Shown here piece by piece: positions 22,470-34,200 of a DNA stretch of 64,000 nucleotides. The notes below the pieces were generated by a model that saw only the letters and a list, made by a program, of their open reading frames with translations, had not been told where the DNA came from and searched no databases. This stretch comes from Canna indica (lineage: Eukaryota > Streptophyta > Magnoliopsida > Zingiberales > Cannaceae), in the NCBI GenBank assembly GCA_034359265.1, contig CP136890.1, forward strand, positions 34,390,501-34,454,500. The letters run 5' to 3'. Within the stretch, counting starts at the first letter, position 1. Each line of letters starts with the position of its first letter. The translations under genes were made by a program, and so were the position numbers.

Positions 22470-22944
22470 TCACGGCTGCGGTGGAGGCGGAGGAGGCGGT
22501 GGAGTCGACAACGATTGGGTCGGGAGCGTCGATTGGGTCGAGGAGGACGACGGCTGCGATATCATAGGTAGAAGTCCAGACTGAGACGCAATCTGAGTGA
22601 GGAGTGTCTGCATGTTCTGGATCATCTGTCTCAACTCGTCACTCGCCCGTCTCTGATCCTGCATTTGCTCCTCCATCGTCAGCCTTTGCCCCTCCATCGC
22701 CTGCCTTTGCTCCTCCATCACCTGTCTCTGTTGGGTGAGCTCTGACTCCATGGTAGCTATCCGGCTTTGGTCTTGCTCTCGGGATGATGAGGGCCACTCA
22801 CTTGCACTCAGAGGGGTTGGTGCCCCAAGTGGCCCCAACACGGCGCGTGCATGGCCACTGTCTGCAAAGCCATAAACACGGTCGTGCTCCCAGCCACCTG
22901 CGGCCTCCACCCAAGCTCCTGCGTCGAACTCCTCCGGTGTCCCT
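22470..22944 (-). pseudogene. Last exon of the outer CACTA second gene (TNPA-like), cut by inner CACTA
   Basis: The minus strand from 22944 reads EEFDAGAWVEAAGGWEHDRV, then YGFADSGHARAVLGPLGAP. It continues into a coiled-coil-like stretch of heptads (QRQVMEEQRQAMEG, QRLTMEEQMQDQRR) and ends in poly-Pro before the stop at 22470. The same exon exists in the inner element at 28892-29386. The first 21 bases of this exon lie at 30014-30034, and the frame is continuous over the insertion once one CCT copy is discounted. The protein belongs to the Ptta/En-Spm plant transposase family, thought to bind the sub-terminal repeats. Confidence 0.8.
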
Positions 22945-22959
22945 CACTACTAGAAATTA

Positions 22960-23255
22960 GGTCTTCAGCAACGGCTATCAGCAACGGCCGCTCAAGCCGT
23001 TGCTATTTGCAACGGCGTTCTTATGGCCGCTCGAGCCGTTACAGATATTTGTATCTGCAACGGCGTTCTAACGGACACGCGAGCCGTTGCAGATTATTTT
23101 AATTATTCGCAACGGCTTTCTGACGGAAAGGCGAGCCGTTGCTGATATTTTAATTATCAGCAACGGCTTTCTAACGGACAAGTGAGCCATTGCTGATGAT
23201 AACTTATCAGCAACGGCTTTCTAACGGGTGAGTGAGCCGTTGCTGATAAGTTTAT
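22960..23255. repeat. Sub-terminal repeats of inner CACTA, left side
   Basis: About six units of ~45 bp each hold TCAGCAACGGC facing its complement GCCGTTGCTGA, so every unit is a small palindrome. The right-side array is at 29655-30000. Confidence 0.85.
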
Positions 23256-23259
23256 ATAG

Positions 23260-23580
23260 GGCACCAGTCGCGCCCGACCCTTCTTCCTCCCGCTGCTGCC
23301 GCCGCCGCTCCTGCTCTCGCCTCTCGCCGCCGCTGCCGCTGCTGCCGACGCCGATGATGCCTCTTCCTCCTCCCGCTGCTGCCGACTTGTTCAGGTATGC
23401 CTCGCCGGTCGGCCGTCTCTTCCCATTGCGACCGGCGGGAATTAATCCGACCGAAACCCTATTTCTAGGGTTTCGGCCAGCGGTGGTCGGCCGATGGCCG
23501 CCGTCGGACCTTGTACAGTGGCCGGACAGTGTGTCCGGCCACTGTACGCCGGTGCCGGAGTCCACCTGACTCCGGCGCCG
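23260..23580 (+). other. GC-rich leader of inner CACTA
   Basis: This is a GC-rich stretch of Pro/Ser/Arg-coding triplets directly after the sub-terminal array. Frames on both strands are open (23221-23569), but neither shows a known domain. I read it as the promoter-proximal leader exon of the transposase gene. The equivalent place in the outer element is 35800-36100. Confidence 0.45.
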
Positions 23581-23980
23581 GAATTTATAAATATATATAT
23601 AATTTTTTATTATTTTATAATTGTTAATTAATTGTTTTATAATTGTTAATTAATTGTTAATTAATTATTTAGATTAATTGTTTAATTTGTTAGATTAATT
23701 ATTAGGGTTTAGATTAATTTTGGACGCGCGCCGGAATCGTCCACTTCGGACGCGCGCTGGAATCGTCCAATATGGACTCGAATGGTCTCGAAACATTTAG
23801 AAAATAATCATGCATCCGACGAGTTCATATGTTTCACGTACGCATCGATGAGTCGGATATGATTTAGCAAAACCTTAGATCCGTTCGGGGATTGTATGTT
23901 CGTGTAAAAGAAGTAGATGATCTTTTATACGATGTACAATTCTTGAATTGTGCCTGATTGGACAATTTGGGAATATAGTT

Positions 23981-24164
23981 ATTTGTACTGCACTTACGTT
24001 TTTATTTTAACTGTTAACTAATTATTCTAAATTTCGGCAACATCTCTCTTGTTCTCCGATACGCGCCCAGATGATATGCGTATTCAGAGAACTATAGGGA
24101 GATGCTGCCGAAATTTAGAATAATTAGTTAACAGTTAAAATAAAAATGTAAGTGCAGTTCAAAT
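23981..24164. repeat. Long hairpin upstream of inner TNP2
   Basis: The left arm starting ATTTGTACTGCACTTACG is the near-exact complement of the right arm ending AGTGCAGTTCAAAT. Each arm is about 90 bases and they meet near 24073. It ends 78 bases before the transposase ATG. The outer element has the same structure at 34947-35133. Confidence 0.88.
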
Positions 24165-24241
24165 AACATAAATCCCGAATGGAATAGGATAATCTCACCT
24201 AAAGACATTAACCAAAGAAATTGTCATTGATTGACAGAATC

Positions 24242-27200
24242 ATGTCGGCTGATCGAAGTTGGATGTACCGACGTCTTCATCGTGGAGCTTTAACGAATGA
24301 GTTTCGATTAGGCGTAACGTACTTCCTAAATTTCGCCTATTCGAATCGGAATTTCGTTAGCATGGGTGATCAAATCCGATGTCCGTGCCGCATTTGTTCA
24401 AATGGATGATTTTTGGATCGGGAGACTGTCACTCTGCATCTATATACCAAAGGATTTGCACCAAGATATTTTCTATGGACTTGTCACGGGGAGTCACGCG
24501 AAGTCGGGATGTCGAGCAATCCTGTCGTTCAGACATATGGTGAATCTTCCTCTGCTGGTGCTTCTTCATCCAGTCAATGTAATCCCTATAGAACTATGAT
24601 ACTTGATAGTCTTGGGGGTCAATTCCACCTGAATGATAATGTTGATCGGCCAGTTCTTCAGACATCAGTCCCACCAGATACTACAACGGTTGATATCACA
24701 GAAGTAGGGGCTGCGGTAGAGATTGAATTACCGAATAAAGAAGCTACAGAATTTTACGAGATGTTGAAAGCTGTCGATGAACCTTTGTATGAGAATTGTC
24801 CTAAATACACTAGGTTTTCAGCAATGACACAGCTCTTAAACATCAAGGCCGATTGTAATATCAGCGGAGTTGCGTATGATCGGATTGCTGGATTGATTAA
24901 TGGAATGCTGCCTACTGATAACAAGTTTGAGCCAACTTTTTATAAGACTAAAAAGCTAATGAGAAAATTGGGGCTTGGGTACGAAAAAATACACGCGTGC
25001 CAAAATAACTGCATTTTATATTATAAAGAAAATGTGCAGTTGGATAAATGCCCTGTATGTCAACACCCTCGTTACAAGGAGAAGAAATCGGTCCGACAGA
25101 AAAATATCCCGTTTAAGGTGCTTCGGTATTTTCCACTAACACCGAGGCTTCAAAGATTATTCATGTCGGAAAAGACAACCCCCTACATGAGTTGGCATGC
25201 AAGAAGTCGTGATGATACAGTAATGACTCATCCATCTGGCAGTGAAGCATGGAAACATTTGGATACATGTTATCCTTCATGTGCTAGGGATACTAGAAAT
25301 ATCAGATTGGGATTGTGCACAGATGGTTTTAATCCGTTTGGACATTCTGCAACTCCTTATTCAGTTTGGCCAGTGCTGCTGACAGTTTATAATTTGCCAC
25401 CGTCAATGTGCATGAAAGATGAATTTATTTATCTTTCGATGATTATTCCGGGTCCTAAGGGTCCGCGAAAAGAAATTGACATATTTCTCAGACCCTTGAT
25501 AGATGAATTGAAAACATTGTGGACTGAGGGAGCTGTCACTTATGATTGTCATCGGAAGCAAAACTTCAATTTAAAGGCCGCGGTCTTGTGGACAATCAAT
25601 GATTTCCCGGCGTACGGCATGTTGTCGGGTTGTCGGGTTGGAGCACTCACGGCCGACTCTCTTGTCTGTATTGTATGGAACACTCTAAATCAATCAGTCT
25701 TCAGAATGAATGAAAAATCTCATTCTTTGATTGTCATCGTCGATTCCTACCGGTTAATCATCAGTATCGAAGGAATCGTAATAAATTTACTAAGGGCAGA
25801 GTCGAAAGAGATGGGCCACCACCGATGTTGTCTGGTGAACAAATGTTATCACGTGTTTCAGCACTTCCAGATATAGTATTTGGTCGCAATGAAAGAGTGT
25901 CAGGTTTTGGCCAAACACACAACTGGGTGAAAAAAAGTATCTTTTGGGAATTGCCCTATTGGAGTTCATTATTGATTCTACATAATTTAGATGTCATGCA
26001 CATTGAAAAAAATGTGTTTGATAATATTTTCAACACTTTGATGGATATTTCTGGAAAAACTAAAGATAATGTCAAAGCCCGACATGATCTGAAAATACTT
26101 TGTAAAAGACCAGAGTTGGTGTTACAAGAGGTCAACGGACGATATCTGAAACCGAAGGCCCTATATGTGTTAAATAAACAACAGATCAAAGATGTTTGTC
26201 AATGGGTAAAAGAACTCAGATTACCCGATGGATATGCTTCAAACTTATCTCGATGTGTGAACGTCGATGGTTGCAAAATATCAGGGATGAAGAGCCATGA
26301 TTGTCATGTATTCATGCAGAGATTACTTCCGATCGCATTTCGAGATCTTCTACCTGATAATATTTGGGGTCCGTTGACTGAATTAAGTATGTTTTTTAGA
26401 AACATATGTGCAAATGTCCTTCGAGTCGAAGATATGTCAACACTTGAAAATAATATTGTTGAAATCATATGCAAACTGGAGCAGTTTTTCCCTCCTGCAT
26501 TTTTTGACTCGATGGAGCATCTACCGATACACTTGGCATACGAGGCACGAGTTGGTGGCCCCGTTCAATATCGGTGGATGTACTTATTTGAAAGATACAT
26601 GAATCGTCTGAAGAAAAAAGTAAAGAACACCGCAGCTGTTGAAGGATCAATATCTGAATTGTATATCATCCAAGAAATTTCAACATTCTGCTCATTTTAC
26701 TTTGAATCGACAGTACATACAAGATTTGATCGTCTTCCACGTAACGACGACGGGGGTGTTCGACATTCAGATGGACGTTTAAATATATTTTGTCACTCTG
26801 GTCGTGCTTTTGGTTCTCGTCCATCTCGACACTTAAGCGATGAAGAGTATCATTTGGCACACTTGTATGTATTACTCAATTGTCCAGAGATTGAACAATT
26901 CATTGAAATATTTGACATTGAGATGGTGCAAAAATACTCTATTCACAACGATCAAGAATTGGAGAGATTACGGAATCGTGATTTCCCTACTTGGATTCAG
27001 ACTTACAGCAAAGATCATAGAGCTGAAATAGATGAAAGAATATTTGAGTTTGTTAGTGGACCATCGCGACTTGTGTCGTGCTATAGCGGATATTTTGTTA
27101 ACGGGTATAAATTTCACACGGTTGAATATTCATTTACAAAGAAGACGATGAATGCTGGGGTCTGCGTGAAAGGGACAACCTATGTTGAATGTGATATGGA

Positions 27201-27774
27201 TTTTTATGGACTGGTGGAAGAAGTGATAGAGTTGCACTACTTCGGCTTGAAATCAGTGATCCTATTTAGATGTCATTGGTTCGATACAACAGAAAGGGGC
27301 ATGAAAGTTCATCCAAAATACAAACTTGTTGAGGTTAATTACAAATAGAAATTGGCAGCAAATGAGTCTTTTATATTGGCATCACAAGCCGAACAAGTAT
27401 ATTACGCGAAGTATCCGGCTCGAAATAAAGATAGAGCAGATTGGCGTGTAGTCTGTAAGACAAAAGGTAGAGGAAAAATTGATCCGATAGTAGGAGAAAA
27501 TGAGCTGATACCTGATATGACACATGGTTTCTATCAAGAAGATGATCCTCCTGCTGTGGATCATATTATTCCAATACTCGAGGATGCAGACACAACGTCA
27601 ATTCAATTAGAAGTTGAATATGCTGATGATGACGATCATGAAATTGAGAAAGTTGGAGATGAAGAAGATGAAGAAGAGGAAGATGAAGAAGAATCGAAGA
27701 CTATTATTCAAATGATGAGGAATAATTGTAAAGTATATATTTTATTAAATATATCTCTACTATTTATACAATAA
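24242..27774 (+). pseudogene. TNP2-like CACTA transposase, inner element
   Basis: The frame starts at ATG 24242 with a transposase-associated domain (DRSWMYRRL, GVTYFLNFA, RCPCRICSN), then a stop at 24410. From 24413 come the TNP2 core (LMRKLGLGYEKIHACQNNCI, CPVCQHPRYKEKK, LRYFPLTPRLQRLF, GLCTDGFNPFG) and NDFPAYGMLSG. There an 8-bp tandem duplication of TTGTCGGG (25622-25637) shifts the frame. The second half, open from 25825, has HNWVKKSIFWELPYW and NLDVMHIEKNVFDNI. A DUF4218-like part follows (MQRLLPIAFRDLLPDN, FFPPAFFDSMEHLPIHLAYE), then a DUF4216-like part (YGLVEEVIELHYFG). A TAG at 27346 interrupts the end, which continues to an acidic Asp/Glu tail at 27774. It would cut and paste the element. 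Confidence 0.92.
25622..25637 (+). repeat. 8-bp tandem duplication in transposase
   Basis: TTGTCGGG is present twice in a row. The outer element and the protein frame require one copy. The extra copy shifts the frame by +8. Confidence 0.85.
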
Positions 27775-27800
27775 TCTGATTATATGTCTGTTCGACAGAT

Positions 27801-29386
27801 ATGTCTGGTCGTGGTTATCGACGCAGGAGAGCTTCGAAGTCTCCGATCGGTGAGACTCCAGCACTTACTCATGCTGCTGATCCTCCTGTTGCTGATCCTC
27901 ATGAGGATGATACTGCCGAGGCTAGTACATCCAGACGCAGGCGGCCACGTGGGCCGAACAGGTGGCAGCCTCCACCAGCCACAGAGTCACGTAGATTGAT
28001 TAGCGTGATTGGGGAGCGGTAATATATCATGAATTATGAATCATTACAAATTCATTATATCATAATATAATATTAAAATTTATTTTTGTTGTGCAGGTTC
28101 GAGCAAGAAGAAGTGCCGAGGAGCATTTCTTCTACTATTCGACGATACATGCACGGGGCATAGCCTACGTGGTCTCACGTGCCTAGCGAGCACGTCGACA
28201 TGTTATGGCGCGAGTTTGAGGCACGTATTATTATTATTTTTACATGCATGAAGATATATTAATATTGGTACTTATATTATTATTTTGCAGGCTCGCTATA
28301 CATGGGCTGAGGACCAGAGGCCCTTCATTTACGCTGCCTGGGAGGTTATTTCCCGGGCAAGGTACAACGGGCATCTGGGGCAGGCTCGGTCCCAGGCGAT
28401 GGCCCGAGCTGGGACCACTAACATCGCGGAGACTCGGGGATACGCCCCCGGTTGGATTACTCTAGATATATGGGACCAGCTCGTGGGGATATGGTCGACG
28501 GATCGATGGCAGGAGGTTTCTCGGAATGCGGTTAGAAATCGCATGTCGGGGGGAGCAGCGCGTCACACCGGCGGCTCTATTGCATTTGCAGTGCACGCGA
28601 ACCGTATGGTAAGTATATCTTTTAATTATATCTTTTATTTGTTACTATGTGTACTAATTAATGTATTTGTTTTGTAAATGTAGACGACGGTGTCGGATGA
28701 CGGGACTGTCCAGCGACCCTCCCCGATGGCGGTGTTTGAGCGAACTCACCGTCGAGCACATGGGACGGGGGAGTACATCGACAACCGCGCTGCATACATT
28801 ATGTTAATTATATATTTGTTTAAATTATTCATTATATATTTATAATTTAAGTTTTATGATAAATATTAAACAAAAAATCAAACTCGAGTAGGAGACCTAT
28901 AGCCAGACGGTGGTGCAGCGCGGGGGTACCCCCGAGGACTTTGACGCAGCATCGTGGGTCGAGGCCGCAGGTGGCTGGGACCATGGCCGCGTATATGGCT
29001 TCGCAGATAGTGGTCATGCGCTAGCCGTACTAGGGCCACTTGGGGTACCGACCCCTCCGGTCGCTGGTGAGCGGCCGTCCACCTCTAGATCCAATTATGA
29101 TCATAGTAGCAGAATAAGGACTCTAGAGGAGACGGTCGCGCGTCAGACTGAGATGATGGAGCACCAGAGTCAGATGATGGCGGATATACAATCTATGCTA
29201 CGCAACATGTCAGGTCATCCCGAAGCAAGCATCTCTTCGGCATCATCTAATCCATCGTCCTCAAGTCAATCCACACCGGTGTACACTCAAGCACTCCAGA
29301 CCCCGCCATATGATCCAGACCTTCCATCCTCCATCGTGATCGTGAGATTTTTTGTTTGGATATTGAACTTGTTACTGAGATATTGA
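27801..29386 (+). CDS. TNPA-like second gene of inner CACTA (Ptta/En-Spm family), five exons
   Basis: Exon 1 (27801-28018) encodes MSGRGYRRRRASKSPIGE and an Arg-rich stretch. Exons 2 to 5 start after acceptors at 28096, 28290, 28683 and 28891. Exon 3 (28291-28608) holds WAEDQRPFIYAAWEVISRAR, WQEVSRNAVRNRMSGG and RHTGGSIAFAVHANRM, the conserved core of the plant Ptta/En-Spm transposase family. Exon 5 has WVEAAGGWDHGRVYGFADSG and a coiled-coil-like stretch (MMEHQSQMMADIQSMLRN). Exon 2 contains an in-frame TAG (after MHGA) and its donor is GC-like (GAG|GCACGT) where the outer copy has GTAAGT. The product is probably not made in full. Exon limits are from sequence signals and comparison with the outer copy. 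Confidence 0.72.
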
Positions 29387-29654
29387 ACTTGTTTAACTTA
29401 TTTTGTTTGGATATTGATACTTCAATTTTGCATTTGAATTGTTTTTATACTATCGTGGATAATTATCAATATAAAGATAATTGTTTTGATGTATATCTTG
29501 GTGTGTTTGTGATGTGTGAATGAATGTGTGTATGAGGTGTTTGTGATGTCTGAATGAATGTGTGTATGAGGGTATGGGTGTGTGAGTTATGTATCAGATA
29601 ATGTATCAATGTATCAATGAAAATTTGAAATTTTCAATTTTTCTGTTTCCAGGT

Positions 29655-30000
29655 ACACATCATCAGCAACGGCTTTCCCACGGCCGTCCGTGGGAAAGCC
29701 ATTGCTAAAAGTGTATCGAAAGCCGTTGCTGACAACCTACAGCAACGGCTTAGCGATGGGGTTTTACTAACGGTGTTGCTACGGACTCAGCGGCCGATGC
29801 TATTAATGTTATCAGCAACGGCTCCGGGTCTGTGGCAAAACCATTGCTGATAATATTTTTAACGACGGCCCGAGCAGCCGTTGCTGATAATGTTTTGAGC
29901 GACGGCCCGAGCGGCCGTTGCTGATCCGTTGCTAAGTTATCAGCAACGCGACTTTCTGTCACGGCTCTATTGCAACGGCGCGGCCGTTGCTGATGCCCAT
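29655..30000. repeat. Sub-terminal repeats of inner CACTA, right side
   Basis: Copies of ATCAGCAACGGC and GCCGTTGCTGAT recur with spacing of 30-50 bases up to the TIR. 29390-29650 before it is AT-rich 3' sequence without a gene. Confidence 0.85.
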
Positions 30001-30013
30001 TTTTCTAGTAGTG

Positions 30014-31277
30014 CCTCCACGCTCGATCACGGTCCTCGAGTAAGTTTCTTACACGTGTTTATATTTTAAATATATATAAACTATAAATAAAAATGGTGTA
30101 AATCAAATAGACATATATAAATACTTACCATTATGATGGATGCTCTGCTATGAACGTAGTCCCCTGCTCCTCATCGACGGTGATGGGTGTGCTCAAACAC
30201 CTCCATCATCGACGGGCATCGGACGGTGCCGTCCTCCGTCACGCGCGTCTTACATTAGAAAATAAATACATTAGTATCATTATACACAATATATAATTTA
30301 ACTAAAAGTAAGAAAATTATACATACCATACGACGTTCATGCACCACAAAAGAGATTGAGCCACCTGTGTGGCGTGCCCCCGTGCCGTCCCCCCCGGACA
30401 TGCGATTTCTCGACGCAGTCCGGGAGACCTCCTGCCACTCAGGAGTGTCCAACCGCTCAACGAGCTGGTCCTGCACAGGGCCATGAATCCACTTGGGGGG
30501 GTGTCCTCGAGTCTGCCCTATCTATGTGGCCCCTAGCCATCTCATCACAGTCTGACGGGTCTGCTGAAGCAGCCCGTTATAGAGAGCGCGGGTAACACGC
30601 TCCCATGTAGCCTCCACAAAAGTGGTCTGGTCCTCCGGCCATGTATAATGACCCTATAAAAAGAATTATTATTACCGATTAATATTTAACATTAACATTA
30701 ATTTAATAAATATACTTACCATGAACTCTCGCCACAATAAATCCATATGCTCACGGGGCACGTGAGACCATGTAGGCCACGCCCCGTGCATAAACTTTCG
30801 GATCGTCCCCGCTATCGTGTGGGAGACGTCCTCCTGCTCAAATCTGCACCAAATATAAAATCATATTATGATATTTTGAATTATAAATATATTATAAGAA
30901 ATAATTAATGCATATACTTGCCTTCTTCCGCGCACAATAACTGCTCTGCGCAGTTGTCCATCGGGTGGCGGAGGGAGAATTCTGTTAGGCCCTCGTGGCC
31001 TACGTCTCGATGTCGACGGGCCTGGATCAACTAAAGGGATGGTAGCTGGAGGTGGGGGGATGGTGTCCAGATCAGCTGGGGGAATGGTGGATGGATCAGG
31101 TGGGGGAATGGTGGCCGGACTAGGTGGAGGAATGGTGGCTGGAGGTGGGGGGATGGTGGCCGGAGGTGGGGGGATGGTGGTGGAAGGCGAAGGGTCAGTG
31201 GGTACAAGTGGGGCGGGTGGTAATCGTCGGGGGGTCCTACGAGGAATGCCTCCTCGAGAAATGATATCTCGAACCAT
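30014..31277 (-). pseudogene. TNPA-like second gene of outer CACTA, exons 1-5 start
   Basis: Exons on the minus strand, by splice signals and match to the inner copy: about 31277-30930, 30843-30720, 30653-30327, 30248-30129 and 30034-30014. Exon 1 opens MVRDIISRGGIPRRTPRRLP and is expanded by a 21-bp repeat coding PPPPATI-like heptads. Exon 2 reads FEQEDVSHTIAGTIRKFMHG. Exon 3 holds EWQEVSRTASRNRMSGG and ARHTGGSISFVVHERRM, the Ptta/En-Spm core. Exon 4 contains a stop in HHRR-stop-GAG. The rest of exon 5 is at 22944-22470. Role as for the inner copy: likely binding of the sub-terminal repeats. Confidence 0.75.
31030..31200 (-). repeat. 21-bp coding repeat (PPPPATI) in outer TNPA-like exon 1
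   Basis: About seven units, seen on the plus strand as GGTGGGGGGATGGTGGC-like words, encode Pro-rich heptads. The inner element exon 1 has no such tract. Confidence 0.8.
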
Positions 31278-31298
31278 AGCTGTAAAAATTTAATATAA

Positions 31299-34200
31299 TT
31301 AGATTATATATAATAGATTAATTGATATATTTAATAATTGAATATATACTTCACATTTACAATTATTCATCATCGTCATTATCATCATCCATGTAATACT
31401 CTTCTTCTGTTCTTCTGTATCTGAATCTTGAAATTCTTCTTCGTCTCCCTCATCTTCATTTTGTCCTTCCTCAACTTCATTATCGTCGTCATCAACGTAT
31501 TCTATTTCCAATTGAACTAACTCTGTGTCATCATCCTCGAGTATTGGACTAACTCGTTCCACTTTGGAAGGATCTTCTTCTTGATAGAAGTCATCTGCTA
31601 GCTCATTATCTCCAACTATCGGGTCAATTTTTTCTCTGACTTTAGTCTTATAGACTACATGCCAATCTGCCATGTCTTTCTTTCGAGACGGATACTGCAT
31701 ATAATATACTTGTTCAACTTGAGATGCCAATATAAATGGCTCATTTGAAGCCAATTTTGATTTGTAATTGACCTCGACCAACTATTTATACTTTGGATGA
31801 ACTCTCATGCCCCTATTGCTTGTATCGAACCAATGACATTTAAAAAGGGCAACTGATTTACATCCGAAAAATTATAATTCAATGACTTCTTCCAATAGTC
31901 CGTAAAAGTCAACATCACATTCAGCATACGTTGTCCCTTTGACGCAGACCCCAGCATTCATAGTCTTTTTTGTAGATGAATATTCAAGTGTGTGAAATTT
32001 ATATCCATTGACAAAATAACCATTATAACACTGTACAAGTCATGCCGGTCTGTAGCAAACTCAAATATTTTGTTATCTATTTTGCCTCTGTGTTCTGTGC
32101 TGTAAGCTTGAAACCAATTAGGGAACTCACGATTTCGTAATTTTTCTAATTCCTCATCGCTGTAAATTGAGTATTTTGTCACCATCTCAATGTCAAATAT
32201 TTCAATGAACTTCTCAATCTCTGAACAGTTTAGTAAAACGTACAAGTAGGCCAAATGGTACTCTTCATTGTTTGAGAATCGAGACGAACGAGAACCCAAA
32301 GCACGATCGAGGTAACAAAAGATATTTTAACAACTATCTGATGGTCGAGCTCCCCCGTCTGATGGTGAGCTCCACCATTGTCATTCCGTTAAAGACGATT
32401 AAGTCTTGTCTTGATGGTTGATTCAAAATAAAATGAGCAGAAAGTTGAAATTTCTTGAATTATATATGCTTTTGATATGGAACCTTCAACTGCAGCAGTG
32501 TTCTTTACTTTTTTCTTCAGACGATTCATGTAACTTTCAAATAAGTACATCCACTGGTATTGAACGAGGCCACCAACTCGTGCCTCGTATGCCATATGTA
32601 TCGGTAGATGCTTCATCGAGTCAAAAAATGCAGGAGGGAAAAATTGCTCCAACTTGCATATGATTTCAACAATATTATTTTCAAGTGCTGACATATCTTC
32701 GACTCGAAGTACATTTGCACAAATGTTTCTGAAAAATATACTTAATTCAGTCAACAGACCCCGAATCTTGTCATGTAGATGATCTCGAAACGCAACCGGA
32801 AGCAATCTCTGCATAAATACATGACAATCATGGCTCTTCGTCCCCAATATTTTGTATTCATCGACGTTTACACATCGAGATAAGTTTGAGGCATATCTAT
32901 TGGGTAATCTGAGTTCCTTGATCCATTGATACACATCTTTCATCTGTTGTTTATTTAACACATACGGCGCCTTTGGCTTATGAAATCGTCCGTTGACCTC
33001 TTGCAACTCTAACTCGGGCCTCTTACAAAGTATTTTTACATCATATCGGGCCTTCACATTATCTTTAGTTTTGCCGAAAATATCCATCACTGTGTTAAAA
33101 ATATTATCAAACACATTTTTTTCAATGTGCATGACGTCCAAATTATGTCGAATCAGTAATGAACTCCAATACGGCAATTCCCAAAAGATACTTTTCTTCA
33201 CCCAGTTATGTGTTTGATCAAAGCCTAAGATTCTTACATTCCGACCAAAAGTAATATCTAGAAGCAATTGAACACGTGCTAACATCTGTTCACCAGATAA
33301 CATCGGTGGTGGCTCATCTCTTTCGACTCTACCTTTGATAAATTTGTCACGATTCCTTCGATACTGATGGTTAGACGGTAGGACTCGGCGATGACAATCA
33401 AAGAAGGAAATTTTTCGACCATTCTCAAGACTGAAGGATTTTGAGTGTTCCATGCAATACGGGCAAGAGAGACGACCATGCGTGCTCCAACCAGACAACA
33501 AGCCATAGGCCGGGAAATCATTGATTGTCCACAATATAGCAGCTCGTAAAGTGAAGTTTTGCTTCCGGTAACAATCATAAGTGACAACTCCCTCAGCCCA
33601 CAATGTTTTGAGTTCATCAATTAGGGGATGGAGAAATATGTCAATTTCTTTGCGAAGACCCCTAGGACCCGGAATAATCATCGTAAGATAGATAAATTCA
33701 TCTTTCATACACATTAAGGGTGGCAAATTATAAACTATTAACAACACTGGCCATACTGAATACGGAGTTACTGTATTACCAAACGGATTTAAACCATCTG
33801 TGCACAATCCCAACCTGATATTTCTAGTCTCCCCAGCAAATGAAGGATAACACCTATCCAAATATTTCCATGCTTCACTGTCGGATGGATGAGTCATTAT
33901 TGTATCATCACGACTTCTTGCATGCCAACTCATATAGGGGGTAGTCTTTTTCGACATGAATAACCTTTGAAGTCTCGGTGTCAGTGGAAAATACCGAAGC
34001 ACCTTAAAGGGGATATTTTTTTGTCGGACCGATTTCTTCTCCTTGTAACGAGGATGTTCACATACCGGGCATTGTTCTAACTGTGCATTTTCTTTATAAT
34101 ATAAAATGCAGTTATTTGGGCACGTGTGTATCTTTTCGTACCCAAGCCCTAATTTTCTCATCAACTTTTTTGTCTTATAAAAGGTTGGCTCAAACTTGTT

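Larger units (their letters stand above)
22945..30013 (+). mobile_element. CACTA (En/Spm) element, inner, 7.1 kb
   Basis: The ends are CACTACTAGAAA and its complement, flanked by CCT (22942-22944 and 30014-30016). Gene order on the plus strand is leader, TNP2-like transposase (24242-27774), then a five-exon TNPA-like gene (27801-29386). It is a relative of the outer element in opposite orientation; the proteins align throughout. Sub-terminal repeats at both ends use the word ATCAGCAACGGCTTTC. The transposase carries two stops and an 8-bp duplication, so this copy is not autonomous. Confidence 0.95.

Noticed and set aside
21870..23255. CRISPR-like direct repeats
   Set aside because: Repeats are palindromic CACTA sub-terminal sites with irregular spacing, in a plant nuclear context.
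27784..27999. Second open frame overlapping the TNPA-like exon 1
   Set aside because: It is a shadow in another frame; the 27801 frame matches the outer element and the splice signals.
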